A DNA stretch of 64,000 nucleotides from Magicicada septendecula (taxonomy: Eukaryota > Arthropoda > Insecta > Hemiptera > Cicadidae). The translations under genes and the position numbers were made by a program. Below are positions 1-10,896 of this stretch, one piece after another; position 1 is the first letter of the stretch; the number at the start of each line of letters is the position of its first letter. The stretch lies in contig CM068370.1 in NCBI GenBank assembly GCA_034769895.1, forward strand, positions 36,060,247-36,124,246, given 5' to 3'. The notes beneath the pieces are model-generated. The model was not told the DNA's origin. It was given only the letters and a program-made list of their open reading frames with translations, and did no database searches.

Positions 1-2332
1 CACGTTAAGCCCCACTATTGTGAGTGCAAATTTATGATGTGCTTTTGTACTCCTTAAAATATATTGTGTTATGGTGATTAAATTTATGTATTAAGTGTGT
101 AATTCTAATTTTCTCGTTCAAGCCTAGCCCGCGTTTGAAGAGAAGAGAAGGAATTTTTATCGGTTTCTCATTCTCTTTAATACAAAATCAGTCCGCGAGT
201 AGCGCTGTGATTCACATACAGCTGAAAATTGTAGGTTAGTTACCCGCGTACAATAATTCCTACGTTACACTCTCTACTTATATTATAACTTGTTCACACT
301 ACACTAAATATTATATAAATGCGAAGATATCATTAAATTCTGAAATGATTCTTTATTACGATTTTTATAATTCTTGCCAACAAAGTTCTTCCTTTACGGA
401 GATACAAAAGTCGATAGTATTAGAAGTAATCGATTATCGATCGGATTCAGGGTTATATATTATTTTAATTATGATTTTGTATTTCTTTAAACACAGGGAG
501 CGAAGGTTCTTTCAACTATTGGTAAGGTCAGAAAATGCATAAATAGGATTACAAGGTATTACAATATAGTAATAAGTTCTTATTAAATATTATTTAAAAT
601 AAGTGTAGTTTTACCGTCCTCTGGACATCGTGACTCGGTAAGGCAGTGTACAGCTAACCTCGTCGTAGTGTTTGGTCAATAACGGAATGCAGATGAGTTA
701 ATCCTCGCCAGTCTTCACTCCAAGTTAGAAATAAAAGTTGAATTCTTGGTCCTGGGATGATGCAGAAATGCCGCTCCTTTTGTTCACCAATGTCCGAGTT
801 TTGTGGTTACGTGTTTCAACGTATTTCGTGTCCAACTGCGCTTTTTCTATTGAATTGTGGAAAATGACGTTCAAGTATAATTTTGTGTTTTGTTTTCGTT
901 CTTTATAATACTGGATTATATAACTCTATTCAGGTAGTTACTTCTCTGCTTTGGTTGATTAATTAAGTTAATAATTACTCATTACATTGAGTATTATTAT
1001 TAGAGTTCTTTCTTTAGATTTTTCGTCAATTTTCATGTACAGGTTTATGATTGTTCGGTTATATAAGACGGTTGAATGTCAGTGAGCCATACTATGGTGA
1101 TTTATTACTTAATTTGTTTCCAATTGTATTGTTGTTAAATTAATTTAATCAATTCTTTTCTGAGTGCATCCAACTAAACCGTCTTCGTTCATGGATAATT
1201 ATTCAATAATCGAATCAACAAATTTTATATCTCTCGTCGTCCTTGACAACCATCCTGTCTCCTCTTATTGGATATTATATATTATACTATAACCATTATC
1301 ATACAATGTTCTTACACTCATCAAAATAATCCTTTACTAAATTTACATTATATCCTATTATAATTTTACATATTGTTTGTTACTAAATTTTATACATTTT
1401 GCTGTCGTTTCCTCTTAATCTACTTACTCTAACAAGTATTATTTTCTTGTTATTAAACATTACCTTTCGGTATCATTGCACCATTGCTTTTTTTAGATTT
1501 TAGTTAAATTGAATTTATTTATCTGTTATCAGCAATTATTATTAACTTCTCCTAACTCATTATATTCTATTTAGTATTTTTTACAAATTTCTTTACCTAA
1601 CCTTTCTGACCTGACTTACTATACAATGTTACTGGTTTTAGGCCTATCATTACATTTTTATCTACTTCTGATTTTAATTTGTTACTACTTGCATTATTAT
1701 AGAATCCTTCATTTATTTATGATATGATTACACTAAACCCTTTTGGTATCTCATTAACAATTATAGCCTTCCTGGCCAAGTTTACAATTATAATCAGCCT
1801 ATTAACTAAGTACATGTAATTAAACATTTAACTATATAAATTTTAACAACATCTCTATAATGATATATTGATAACACATAAAATGAAACTAATATTATTT
1901 AGTTGGTATTCTATTAAAAGAATTACTCCACTTGCTACACACAAAAAATAACATAACTATCATGATAATAATACAACATGATACAACGTAATAACAGGTA
2001 CATTTTTATGAAATAAATCATGTAATAATTAATCATTCTCCTTTCATTTAAATCATTAATTATTATAAAACAGTCTAAGTTAGTTTTTACATTATACATT
2101 ATTTGTCAATGTCTATCGTTTACACCTTTCACTGAACATTGATAGTTTGTATTTATTAACATTATTAATTTTTTTCTTTCTACCTTGTATTCTTATTGGG
2201 GGATATTTCATTTATTCAATAATGGGTTGTGTTTCTGACCTTTTACTAGTATGGATAATTATTATTTGTATTTTTATTTTAAAACTTATAAACTTATTTA
2301 TGTAACGTAGGGGACCATATTTTCGTTACGTT

Positions 2333-2335
<3 letters not shown>
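1..2335 (-). mobile_element. AT-rich LTR-like region, probably an older long LTR related to the element at 2368-16784
   Basis: There is no credible coding sequence here. Positions 9-30 resemble a degenerate tRNA-Lys primer-site unit (GCCCCAC followed by a TG-rich stretch, then AAATTT). The far end, 2326-2335, reads GTTACGTTACA and is followed by an AT microsatellite. This closely parallels the right LTR of the intact element, which ends GTTATGTTACA followed by AT repeats. A less AT-rich island lies at about 600-860, similar to the GC island inside the intact LTR. I infer a solo or truncated LTR of a related family; base-by-base similarity was not demonstrated. Confidence 0.4.

Positions 2336-2367
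<32 letters not shown>
2336..2367. repeat. (AT)n microsatellite, left flank and target site
   Basis: A pure AT dinucleotide tract abuts the first base of the left LTR. The right LTR abuts another AT tract (16785-16829). The target duplication must therefore lie inside AT repeats (for example ATAT) and cannot be sized exactly. Confidence 0.85.
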
Positions 2368-2368
<1 letters not shown>

Positions 2369-5300
2369 AATATAATTAATATTACAAATATAAAAATAAA
2401 AATTCATATATATAGTTATATAGTTATTGTGCGTAGATTTGTGTTCATAACAAGGTATTGTGCTCTCCTTTTAGCCCCACTAGTTGGGCAAGCCAAATTT
2501 GTAATATAAATTTATTACAAATATAAAATATAAAAATATAAGAAAGAGATATTTAGATGTGTTAATTGTGTTATGATTTTGTAGATTTGCCCTGACTGTA
2601 AGCCCCTTAGTTTGGTTTAGTCAATTTGTAATATAATTTCAAATGTAATAATAAATAAAATATAAAGATATTGATGATAAGAATTGTGTATGTTGGCTGG
2701 ATCTCGGTATTGAACTCCCCGATGATACAGCTCCACTTTGAAATCACCAAATACAAAGAATACATTTAATATAAATATGTTATAACTAGGTGTGATTGAT
2801 CGATAAATAACAAATAAATCAAACTTTATAAATTGTGAAAATATTTTTTCTTGTTCTTGTATTCAGTTTGATTGAATTATTTAATTTAATTAATTAATAA
2901 TGAATTAATTAATTGAGTTTGTAATTTCCTTATGTATTTATTCTCTCACTATAAATTATGTTTTTGTTTAATAAAAAATAATAGTAACATTAATTATAGG
3001 AATAAAAACAATGCTGGGGTAACTGAGTAATGATTTGCGTTTATTAACATTCAAAATTATGCGCCAGTCAAACTGCGCATGTCCCAGGCACTGGCTAATA
3101 TTCGCTACAGTCGGTAGTGAAAAAAATCAACAAATATATTTTTACAAGTTTAGATTTGTGGTTCTTTTAACGAGTCGAAATGGTCAGAGGGCAAGGAACA
3201 AGATACATTTAACAGGTATTCTTAAACTAAATGTTAATAGCTGAAATAGAACAAAATTATTATTACAATTGTCAATTAAATAAAATGAATTTCGAACCGA
3301 GTCGAAGAAATGACGTCACTCCCTTCAGCAGGCACTGCACCGTCTTTGTCAGAAATCCAGTAATGGCCGCCGTCTACTCGATTTTAACTGCGATGCTGTT
3401 GGAATTGGCAGAGCTTCTCCCGTAGAAATAAAAATGATATTCCCTTTTCTGCGAAGTGGTGTTGGTCCAGGAATATAGTGTGGAATGTCCTCTCGTCGTC
3501 TGCGATGTCGTTTTCGTGATGGATTTCTTGTGTAGTGTCCGGTGTTCAAATATGTGTATTGGTGTTCTGTGAATTTGGTCCAAAAATCGTTCAAAATGGC
3601 TGTCGGTTTCTTGTGTTGAGTTTTATGGTGTTCTTACTGTGTTTTGGAAATTTGTGAAGTGTTAGAAATTGATAGTTAAGGTTATTTCACTTTTTAGATC
3701 ATCTCCGTTACACGCCACATAACCACACTTGGTTTTATTACAAATTATTTTGTTTTCAGTACTCCGCTAACACATTTCCAACTATTCCGCTTTACGATTA
3801 ACAATAGACTAATAGACGCAACGTCGTCGTTTTAGGGCAATTTGTGCTATGTCTTTTTCCTCTTTATATTGTTTAACTATAAAAATATCTGTCTAAGACT
3901 TGTTTCACCATCTAACTATACATAATAAGTTTTCTTATTTTTTACTGTATTTCAAATATTTCTTAATTTTACATAAATCTAACTGTTCAGTAATATTGAT
4001 TATTTAATTTTACATCTTTTGATATATAGCTGGGTTTGTTTCAAGCTCATTTAATCCCAAAAATTACAATTTTATATAATGATTGTATGCCTCATATTTT
4101 GTACAAATTCAGTGTTTTAAAGGTTTTTATTTGTTTTTTTTCTTATAATATTTCCATGGAATATACTTAATAACTCCGTAATTACTTTGTTGTTTATAAT
4201 TTGGTTGTTAACACATTTCAATATTGATTAATTTACTGTTTAGTCTGATTTGATTACCATTATAGGCCAAGTATCATTTGTTTCCAAAAGAAGTTAAATT
4301 TCTTTCCTTTTGTCATTCTATTTGCTATTAACTGTATCTGTATTAATTATATTTTCAATTTCTGTATTGTATGTATTGAATTCTATTCCTATTACATAGA
4401 TTGATTCTTTGATAGATAATTTTTTGGTTTATATGCCAGTCTGTGTTTATTAAAATGGTGTCTTAGTTGGTCTGTTTATACATTATACATGGTTTACTGT
4501 TTTTAATAAAATTATTACATTTTTATGTCCTACTTGCCTCTCTGCCTTACACAATGGAAAATTAAATGACATGATTTTAAAATACAATGAAATATCTTGT
4601 ATCTACTAAACCTTCTTTATACTAATAACATCATTGAACCATAACATGAACATCTTATGCCTAATTTTTTCTATATCACCTAATTTTAACAAGAACATCT
4701 TATTCCTATTATTTTTAAATGTATCATCAAATGATAACAAAATATCTTATCCTTATTATTACCTAGACATAATTTAATTAGAAAATAAAAAACTCCTATT
4801 ACTAGTAATACTGTCAGTCATTAACTGTCTTTTGTATTTATGTTTCTTTTGAAAACAATTCAACTGTGATTAAAAAACATCTTGTATCTATTATCACCTT
4901 ATATCTAAAATATTATCTAATTAACAATAAATAACAAACATCTTATTATTAGTTATACCCTCAGTTATGAACTGTCCTCTGGTATTTTTGTCCTTCTCAC
5001 AATTTACTTAACTGTAATTAAAGAAAACATTTTATGGGTAATAGTATTTCTTATATCTAATTTAAAAAACTCTTATTACTGATAATGTTGTCAGTCCTTA
5101 GACTGTCTTTGATTCCAATGGTTTTACTAGTATTATTCTACACTCATGGTAGTCTTTTTATAATATTTACACTTCATTGAATATCTTTTCATCGATTTTT
5201 TAGCTATGTTTCTCACTATACTCACTGTAGTTTCTTATTTTTGTTACCTCACTTCACTTTATTGGGTTCTACACTATGGTAGTCTCTTTTGATATATTTT

Positions 5301-5854
5301 TTAACATATTACTCTTACAACTAGTATACAATTTGTGTTTTCTGGGATTGTATCTTGTAACTTGTTTGGGTCTACATATATCAGTTTTAATTTTGTTTCA
5401 TGGTATGTATTACATAACTAACATTTTGTTTTGGCATATCGCTTCCTGGTTCTGGTCTCTTTGTTGGGAATCTTGATATGTTTTGTCTCTTCTTCATATC
5501 ACATTAGTAGTTTCTGGTCTTGTGCTTTCTCTGCCTCGTGACCTTATTATTATTGTTCCCTTATTAAAATGGTTTCATGACAAATTATTTCCTTTTTTAT
5601 GGTCCTTCCCTTTTTGTACTGCTTCCCCAATCTACTGGGTATACTGCTGGTTTAACTGGTTTTTACATAGTAGGTTATTTTAATCAATGGTTTTCTTTGT
5701 TATTTTCCATTTTTATTAACATTTTATAGACTTAATATACAGTTTCTAGTGTAATCCTTAAAACAATTTATTCTTCTCACTCACTATGGAACTTTTTCCT
5801 TTATTTAGGTTGCATTAATTCAAATGTTTAGTGTGATAATTTTGTTATGTTACA
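2368..5854 (-). repeat. 3' LTR (left copy) of the gypsy element
   Basis: This is a 3,487-bp direct repeat of 13295-16784. It begins TGTAATATAA and ends TTATGTTACA. Differences noticed include C/G near 2446, T/A near 2634, A/C near 4729 and a 3-base length difference near 2400. Within its U5 side are two primer-site-like units, at 2474-2496 and about 2601-2628, each followed by TTTGTAATAT. That is the same arrangement as the true primer-site/LTR junction. A less AT-rich island lies at 3290-3620. Confidence 0.95.
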
Positions 5855-5870
5855 TATGCTCTCCTGTAAA
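5855..5870 (-). other. Polypurine tract region of the gypsy element
   Basis: Directly next to the 3' LTR, the minus strand reads a short purine-rich run (AGGAGAG) and then CATA before the LTR terminus. This is where plus-strand DNA synthesis is primed in LTR elements. The tract is short and interrupted, so the exact primer is uncertain. Confidence 0.5.
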
Positions 5871-6829
5871 AGTGATTAGTTCAGATCATACTCTTAGTAT
5901 GGATGAAATAATTACTACTAATTCTTTTGTATTTACTATATTTTCTTCGTGATTACATGTTTTCACTTTATATACCTTCTTTTCCCACCGTTGCTTCCTC
6001 TCAGATGATGTGTATCTCCTTCATTAGTTTCTTTCTTCATCAATAAGTGATCTTCAGTCTTGTGTATAACTTTATCATTTTATATTCTTTCTTATTTGGT
6101 GCTTCCTCACCAGTATGTTTACTCCCTAACATTCCCTAAGAAATTAATTGGAACAGTTCAGAGTGGCACTTTTGGCTTCAATCCCTGCTGTCCAACACTT
6201 CAATTGAGTCCAGAGGTATTATCATCTCTGCTCAAAATATAAGACTGATGGCATTTTCTACATCCAGTCATAAAAATAAATAAACAGTAAAAGTAGTCAT
6301 TTTAGACTAAAATAAACATCTTTAGATTCTTCACTTCATAATACTTATATTAATTAATACTTTTATACACTTGACTCTTCTTCTCTCTTAAAGCTTATTC
6401 CATATTAGGTGGTTTAGGTATGTGGTATAATATACATTTCATCATGTTTACATAGTAAGTAGTATTTATATTTACTCTTTCTACCATCTGGTATCCATTG
6501 AGTTATTTTTATTGCTCATGGTATAGCATGAATTAATTCTTTATCACTTTCACTATAACAGTGGTTATTGCAACAACATTATCATTAGTAGTATCAGGTT
6601 TTAGGTTTCTGGTCTCACTATTTGGTCTTTAGTGAGCTGTTCCTTCTTCATTGTTCCATTTTTATTAAATTATTTTCTTTGTGAGTTTGGTTAAGTTGTT
6701 TCGATTAAGTAATATGATATTCTGGTTTCCTTTCTCCTTCAGAATTTTGTATCTCTTTCTTACAAAATCTTTTTTTCATATTTCAGAGTTATTTCTCATC
6801 ATTTGTATGAGTAATGATATGAGCTTAAT

Positions 6830-6876
<47 letters not shown>

Positions 6877-6910
6877 CCAATTACATTTTTTCTTATTCAT
6901 AGTTGTTTTT
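5871..6910. other. AT-rich untranslated tail of the gypsy element with a 46-T tract
   Basis: No coding sequence is visible on either strand. The main structure is an uninterrupted run of T at 6831-6876 (poly-A on the element's sense strand). In retroviruses this interval would hold env, but nothing here resembles a membrane protein. Confidence 0.7.
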
Positions 6911-7340
6911 CAAATATTTTGGTATAAGTTGTACTTATTATTGTTTTGAATTTTGAAAATCTTTATTTCCATTCAAATTCTTTTTACTTTCATAATAGTC
7001 TTTGAATATTTTGTGTAAGTGGTACTTACTAAGTTGGAATTTTGCAATTTATTATGTGCAAAATTCTTTTTCTTTATTCACAATAATCTTTCAAATATTT
7101 TGTGTAAGTTGTACTTACTAATGTTTTTGAATTTTGAAGTTTATTTTGTTCAAAATTCTTTTTATTCATTCACAATAATCTTTCAAATGTTTTGTGTAAG
7201 TTGTACTTACTGATTTTTGAATTTTGAAGTTTTTATTTCTCAAAATTCTTAATTTCTTCATAATAGTCCTTCAAATATTTGGTGTAAGTTGTACTTACTG
7301 ATTTTTGAATTTTGAAATTTTATTATGTTCAAAATTCTCT

Positions 7341-7371
<31 letters not shown>

Positions 7372-7485
7372 CATTCATAATAATTGTTCGAATATTTGGT
7401 GTAAGTTGTCCTTACTGATTTTTGGAATTTTGTAATTTATTTTTATCAAAATTCACAATTTCTTCACAATAGTTTTAACTCATAA
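6911..7485. repeat. Six tandem ~90-bp units with a near-palindromic GTAAGT...ACTTAC core
   Basis: Units begin near 6911, 7003, 7092, 7184, 7272 and 7390 (spacings 92, 89, 92, 88 and 118). Each contains AATATTTNGTGTAAG, the 15-base near-palindrome GTAAGTTGTACTTAC, TTTTTGAATTTTG, CAAAATTCT and a CA(T)AATA(G/A)T motif. The fifth unit is lengthened by a T-run at 7343-7371. The array fills the space between the pol stop codon and the tail of the element. Confidence 0.85.
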
Positions 7486-10400
7486 TTATGAGTCCTCCAA
7501 ATATTTTTTAATGGATAACTGATTATAAGTTCCTTTTACTTTATTCGAAATGATATCCTTTAGTACATACGTATTGTTATTATTGTTTTTAATAATCAGG
7601 TATGGGCCGGTATACAGCAGTAACAACTTTTTGGTAATGCCTTCCAAAGTACTGGGTAATTCCCTGTTTTTTAGCAGTACCTTTTCTCCGACTTCATAGC
7701 TTATTATTTTCTTAACAGCCTTTTGATATTTGTTCTTGCGCCTTTCCTGGTCTTCTGCCAATTTATTGTAGAATCTGATTCGATTGAATTTGTATTCTTG
7801 ACTCCTAGGGAACTCTATTATGTCTTGTATTTCTCTCGGAGGCGGTTTTTCATACATTGCCGTGTATGGCGTGGTACCTATAGCGGGGTGATATGACAAA
7901 TTAAGGAATTCTTCAGTCGCTAATAAATATTCTTGCCACTTCTTTTGTTGATTATAGCAATAAGTCCGTAATATTCTTCCGACTTCTCGCAGTACCCTCT
8001 CCGCTGGATTGCTGCTGGGGTGGTAGACAGATGTCTTGTATGTCTTAATGCCCAATGTATTCAGAGTGTTTCTCCACCTCCAACCCTTAAATTGCGTTCC
8101 ATGGTCTGTGATTATAGATGTCGGGCTTCCTACCTCTGGAATGTAATGATTTGTTATTATTCCTAGAGTCTTCAGAGTGGTGGCTCTGTTCACAGGGTAT
8201 AGTTTTGTAAATTTTGTAAAATGATCCATCATAATAATAATATATTTGTATCGATGGCGTCCGCCACTGCGGGGAAATGGACCACATATGTCCAGAAAGA
8301 CCTTTTCCAGTTTGGCTTGTGAGGTAATTGGTATCATCATACCTTCCTTTCTCTCATTGTTGGTTTTCACCAATTGACATATCAGACAGGTTTTGAGGTA
8401 GTTTCTCGTTTTTCTATTGATACTTTTTATGTGACAATTCTCTTCTATTGCCTTGATCACCTTCATGGCTCCCATGTGACCGTATCGTAGGTGATAGTCC
8501 AGGATGATATCCTTTTCGATTGTAGTAGGGATCATGATCTTCCATATCTCTTCATCAAGGGATGTCTTGATGAATAAAATTCCATTATGTATACAATAAA
8601 ATTTGTTTATTGTGTCATCTTGGTTGGAGAGACGAAGCTTAATATGGTTTAACTTCGGATCGGACTGCTGGTGTTTGCTGATGTCCTGCACTATCTTCTC
8701 TAAATCGGATCTGTCCTTAATAATGTTATAGGTTTTCAAAATGCTCTCCTTTTCGCCTTCGAACGTTTGTTCTTCCAGATTCACTCTCGACAATACGTCG
8801 GCTACTACATTTTTACTTCCAGGAACATACTCCCATTGTATATCGTATTCCTGCAGGGCGAGTACCCATCTGGTCAATCTACCATGGCTTAATTTGCATC
8901 TTCTTAGAAATGATATTGACTTGTGATCTGTTCGAACGGTCACTGGATATCCGAGGATATACGTCCGAAACTTCCCGCAGGCAAAGACTACACTTAGCAG
9001 TTCTTTTTCCGTCACATTATAGTTCTTTTCACACTGGTTAAGGGTTCTGCTAGCAAAGCTCACTACTAGATGGTTTCCACTTTCATCTTCTTGGTACAGT
9101 GTTGATCCCAAGCTAATGTTACTAGCGTCACAGTTTAGAAAGAAGGGTCGGTTAAAATCTGGATGGTTGAGCATTACTGCATCTAAGAACTTCTCTTTAA
9201 TTGATTTGAAGGTCTCGTCTTGTTCTTGACCCCATCGCCATTTATTCTTGGACGATAACTGGTACTGAAACTGGGCTGTTAGTTCGGAATAATTATTCTG
9301 GAACTTCCTATAATAGTTACACAGGCCCAAAAATGATTGTAGTTGCCTTCTGTTCTTTGGTGTAGGGAATCGTTGTATGGCGTCTACCTTTTCTGTTGAT
9401 GGTGTTATCCCTTGACTGTTTAGCTGGAAACCCAGGAATTGTACTTCTTTAGCTATAAGCTTGGACTTGTCCAGTTTAAGGGTGACATTATTTTCAGCAA
9501 GCTTCTTCAAGACATACTCCACACGGTAACAGTGTTCTTCCCAGTTGGTTGATGTTATTAGGAGATCATCAACATAGACAGTCGTGAATTGGAGCGCTTC
9601 TGGTCCTAGTATATGATCCATACAGGCGACGAAAACAGCTACTGAATTCACCAACCCGAAGGGCAACCTCTTAAACTGATAATTGCGCCCTTCGAAGATG
9701 AACGCCATGTATTGCCGGCTTGCTGGGTGCAACTCCACTTGCCAATAGCCGCATACGGTATCCCAGGTGGTAATGAATCGTGTTCCGTGGAACCTCTTCA
9801 AAATCTCATCAATTTCGCCAGGTGAGGTACGATCGTTTATTATCATTTTATTTATCTCACGAGCGTCAAGGCAAAGCCTTACCTTCCCATTTTTCTTTTG
9901 TATGGCCACAATTGGGCTAGTGTATGGCGATTGACTGCTCTCGATGATATCTCTACTGATCATATTCTGGATCTCTGTGCGTACGGCTTCTTTCAAAGAT
10001 TGTGCTATTGGGTACGACTTTCGGTTAAATTCTACCGGTTCTCTGAATCGTATGGAACATTGGTAGTTCCGGATCTTTCCAGGTTCGTCAGAAAATACAG
10101 CTCGATATTTTTCATATATTTCTACCAATTGATTCAGCTGGTTTTCCTTTAATTGCTCGTTAGTATTGTGGCACTGGAAGTTACGTATCTCTTGAATCTT
10201 TTGTTGCCATAGGTCATCCTCCGAATCCTGACGTACTGGCTTGTTGTTTGTTGAGTAGTTGGACAAGTAATTCACCTTATTTTGGTGGTCGAGAAGTTGT
10301 CTGGAATCTAAAGTCTTGTTATTAGTTAAATTGGCTACCCAGGTCGAACCTTCAGCAAAGAGTGATACCTTTCCTCGGCACAAGTCGATAACTGCTGAGT

Positions 10401-10821
10401 TTCTGCGCAATATGTCACATCCTATCATGATGTTGAAAGGTAATCCGGCTGCAACAAGAAATATCATATCCACACTAATGCCCTGACTGTTGACACTGAG
10501 GGATACCTGCTTTCTTATGGTCTTGTTCTGTCGGCCGGTAGCTCCTACAAGTACAATATTATTAATAGGTAGTACCGGTAAGTTTTTGTGGCATTCCTGC
10601 TGTATCCGGTCCAACTCATTTCGATTTATTATGGAGACATTGGCTCCAGTGTCTATCATTATAGGAACAGAAATACCTTCAATTTCTGCAATTATGTATA
10701 TTATTTCATTATCATTATTGTTAATATTAAGCTCACTTTCTTCTAATAGGTCCTTACGGATATCTTTCAAATAATTGCTGTATATTATGGTAAAATTTTT
10801 TCTGTTTTTCTTCGAATTCAT
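7486..10821 (-). CDS. pol: Gypsy pol polyprotein: protease, RT, RNase H, integrase
   Basis: The intact 1,111-codon frame carries all retrotransposition enzymes. An aspartic protease has DTGA at residues 57-60. Reverse transcriptase spans about 270-480, with catalytic D354 in the WDTVCGYWQ block and YVDD at 416-419. RNase H has D565, E607, D632 and D675. The integrase zinc finger has H777, H782, C812 and C815. The integrase core has D844, D906 and E941, with the usual spacing of 35. A GPY/F-like module (YTGPY) sits near the C-terminus. The first ATG is at 10821, but the frame is open upstream to 10905 and overlaps the 3' end of gag by 31 bases. Pol is therefore most likely made by -1 frameshifting from gag rather than from this ATG. 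No stop or frameshift interrupts it. Confidence 0.95.
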   Translation of the reverse strand: MNSKKNRKNFTIIYSNYLKDIRKDLLEESELNINNNDNEIIYIIAEIEGISVPIMIDTGANVSIINRNELDRIQQECHKNLPVLPINNIVLVGATGRQNKTIRKQVSLSVNSQGISVDMIFLVAAGLPFNIMIGCDILRRNSAVIDLCRGKVSLFAEGSTWVANLTNNKTLDSRQLLDHQNKVNYLSNYSTNNKPVRQDSEDDLWQQKIQEIRNFQCHNTNEQLKENQLNQLVEIYEKYRAVFSDEPGKIRNYQCSIRFREPVEFNRKSYPIAQSLKEAVRTEIQNMISRDIIESSQSPYTSPIVAIQKKNGKVRLCLDAREINKMIINDRTSPGEIDEILKRFHGTRFITTWDTVCGYWQVELHPASRQYMAFIFEGRNYQFKRLPFGLVNSVAVFVACMDHILGPEALQFTTVYVDDLLITSTNWEEHCYRVEYVLKKLAENNVTLKLDKSKLIAKEVQFLGFQLNSQGITPSTEKVDAIQRFPTPKNRRQLQSFLGLCNYYRKFQNNYSELTAQFQYQLSSKNKWRWGQEQDETFKSIKEKFLDAVMLNHPDFNRPFFLNCDASNISLGSTLYQEDESGNHLVVSFASRTLNQCEKNYNVTEKELLSVVFACGKFRTYILGYPVTVRTDHKSISFLRRCKLSHGRLTRWVLALQEYDIQWEYVPGSKNVVADVLSRVNLEEQTFEGEKESILKTYNIIKDRSDLEKIVQDISKHQQSDPKLNHIKLRLSNQDDTINKFYCIHNGILFIKTSLDEEIWKIMIPTTIEKDIILDYHLRYGHMGAMKVIKAIEENCHIKSINRKTRNYLKTCLICQLVKTNNERKEGMMIPITSQAKLEKVFLDICGPFPRSGGRHRYKYIIIMMDHFTKFTKLYPVNRATTLKTLGIITNHYIPEVGSPTSIITDHGTQFKGWRWRNTLNTLGIKTYKTSVYHPSSNPAERVLREVGRILRTYCYNQQKKWQEYLLATEEFLNLSYHPAIGTTPYTAMYEKPPPREIQDIIEFPRSQEYKFNRIRFYNKLAEDQERRKNKYQKAVKKIISYEVGEKVLLKNRELPSTLEGITKKLLLLYTGPYLIIKNNNNNTYVLKDIISNKVKGTYNQLSIKKYLEDS

Positions 10822-10834
10822 TCCTACTTGGTTA

Positions 10835-10896
10835 AACCCAGCAGATTGGAGCAGTAAAGGGTTATTGGAGTTTATTACTGCCTCCGTTCGTTTAAA
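10835..10896 (-). promoter_or_regulatory. Programmed -1 ribosomal frameshift signal (TTTAAAC plus predicted pseudoknot)
   Basis: Minus-strand positions 10896-10890 read TTTAAAC, in phase with gag as T TTA AAC, which is the classic X XXY YYZ heptamer. Slipping back one base enters the open pol frame; gag would otherwise stop four codons later at TAA 10877-10875. After a 4-base spacer, 10885-10875 pairs with 10857-10848 (ten pairs, one bulged G at 10882). The loop bases 10863-10859 (AACCC) can pair with 10839-10835 (GGGTT), giving an H-type pseudoknot. The pairings are read directly from the sequence; function is inferred. Confidence 0.85.

Noticed and set aside
5276-5683. Two hydrophobic 66-codon plus-strand ORFs (also at 16206-16613), possible env or membrane peptides
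   Set aside because: They are antisense to the element, lie inside the LTR, and hydrophobicity follows from T-rich codons; duplication is only due to the LTR pair.
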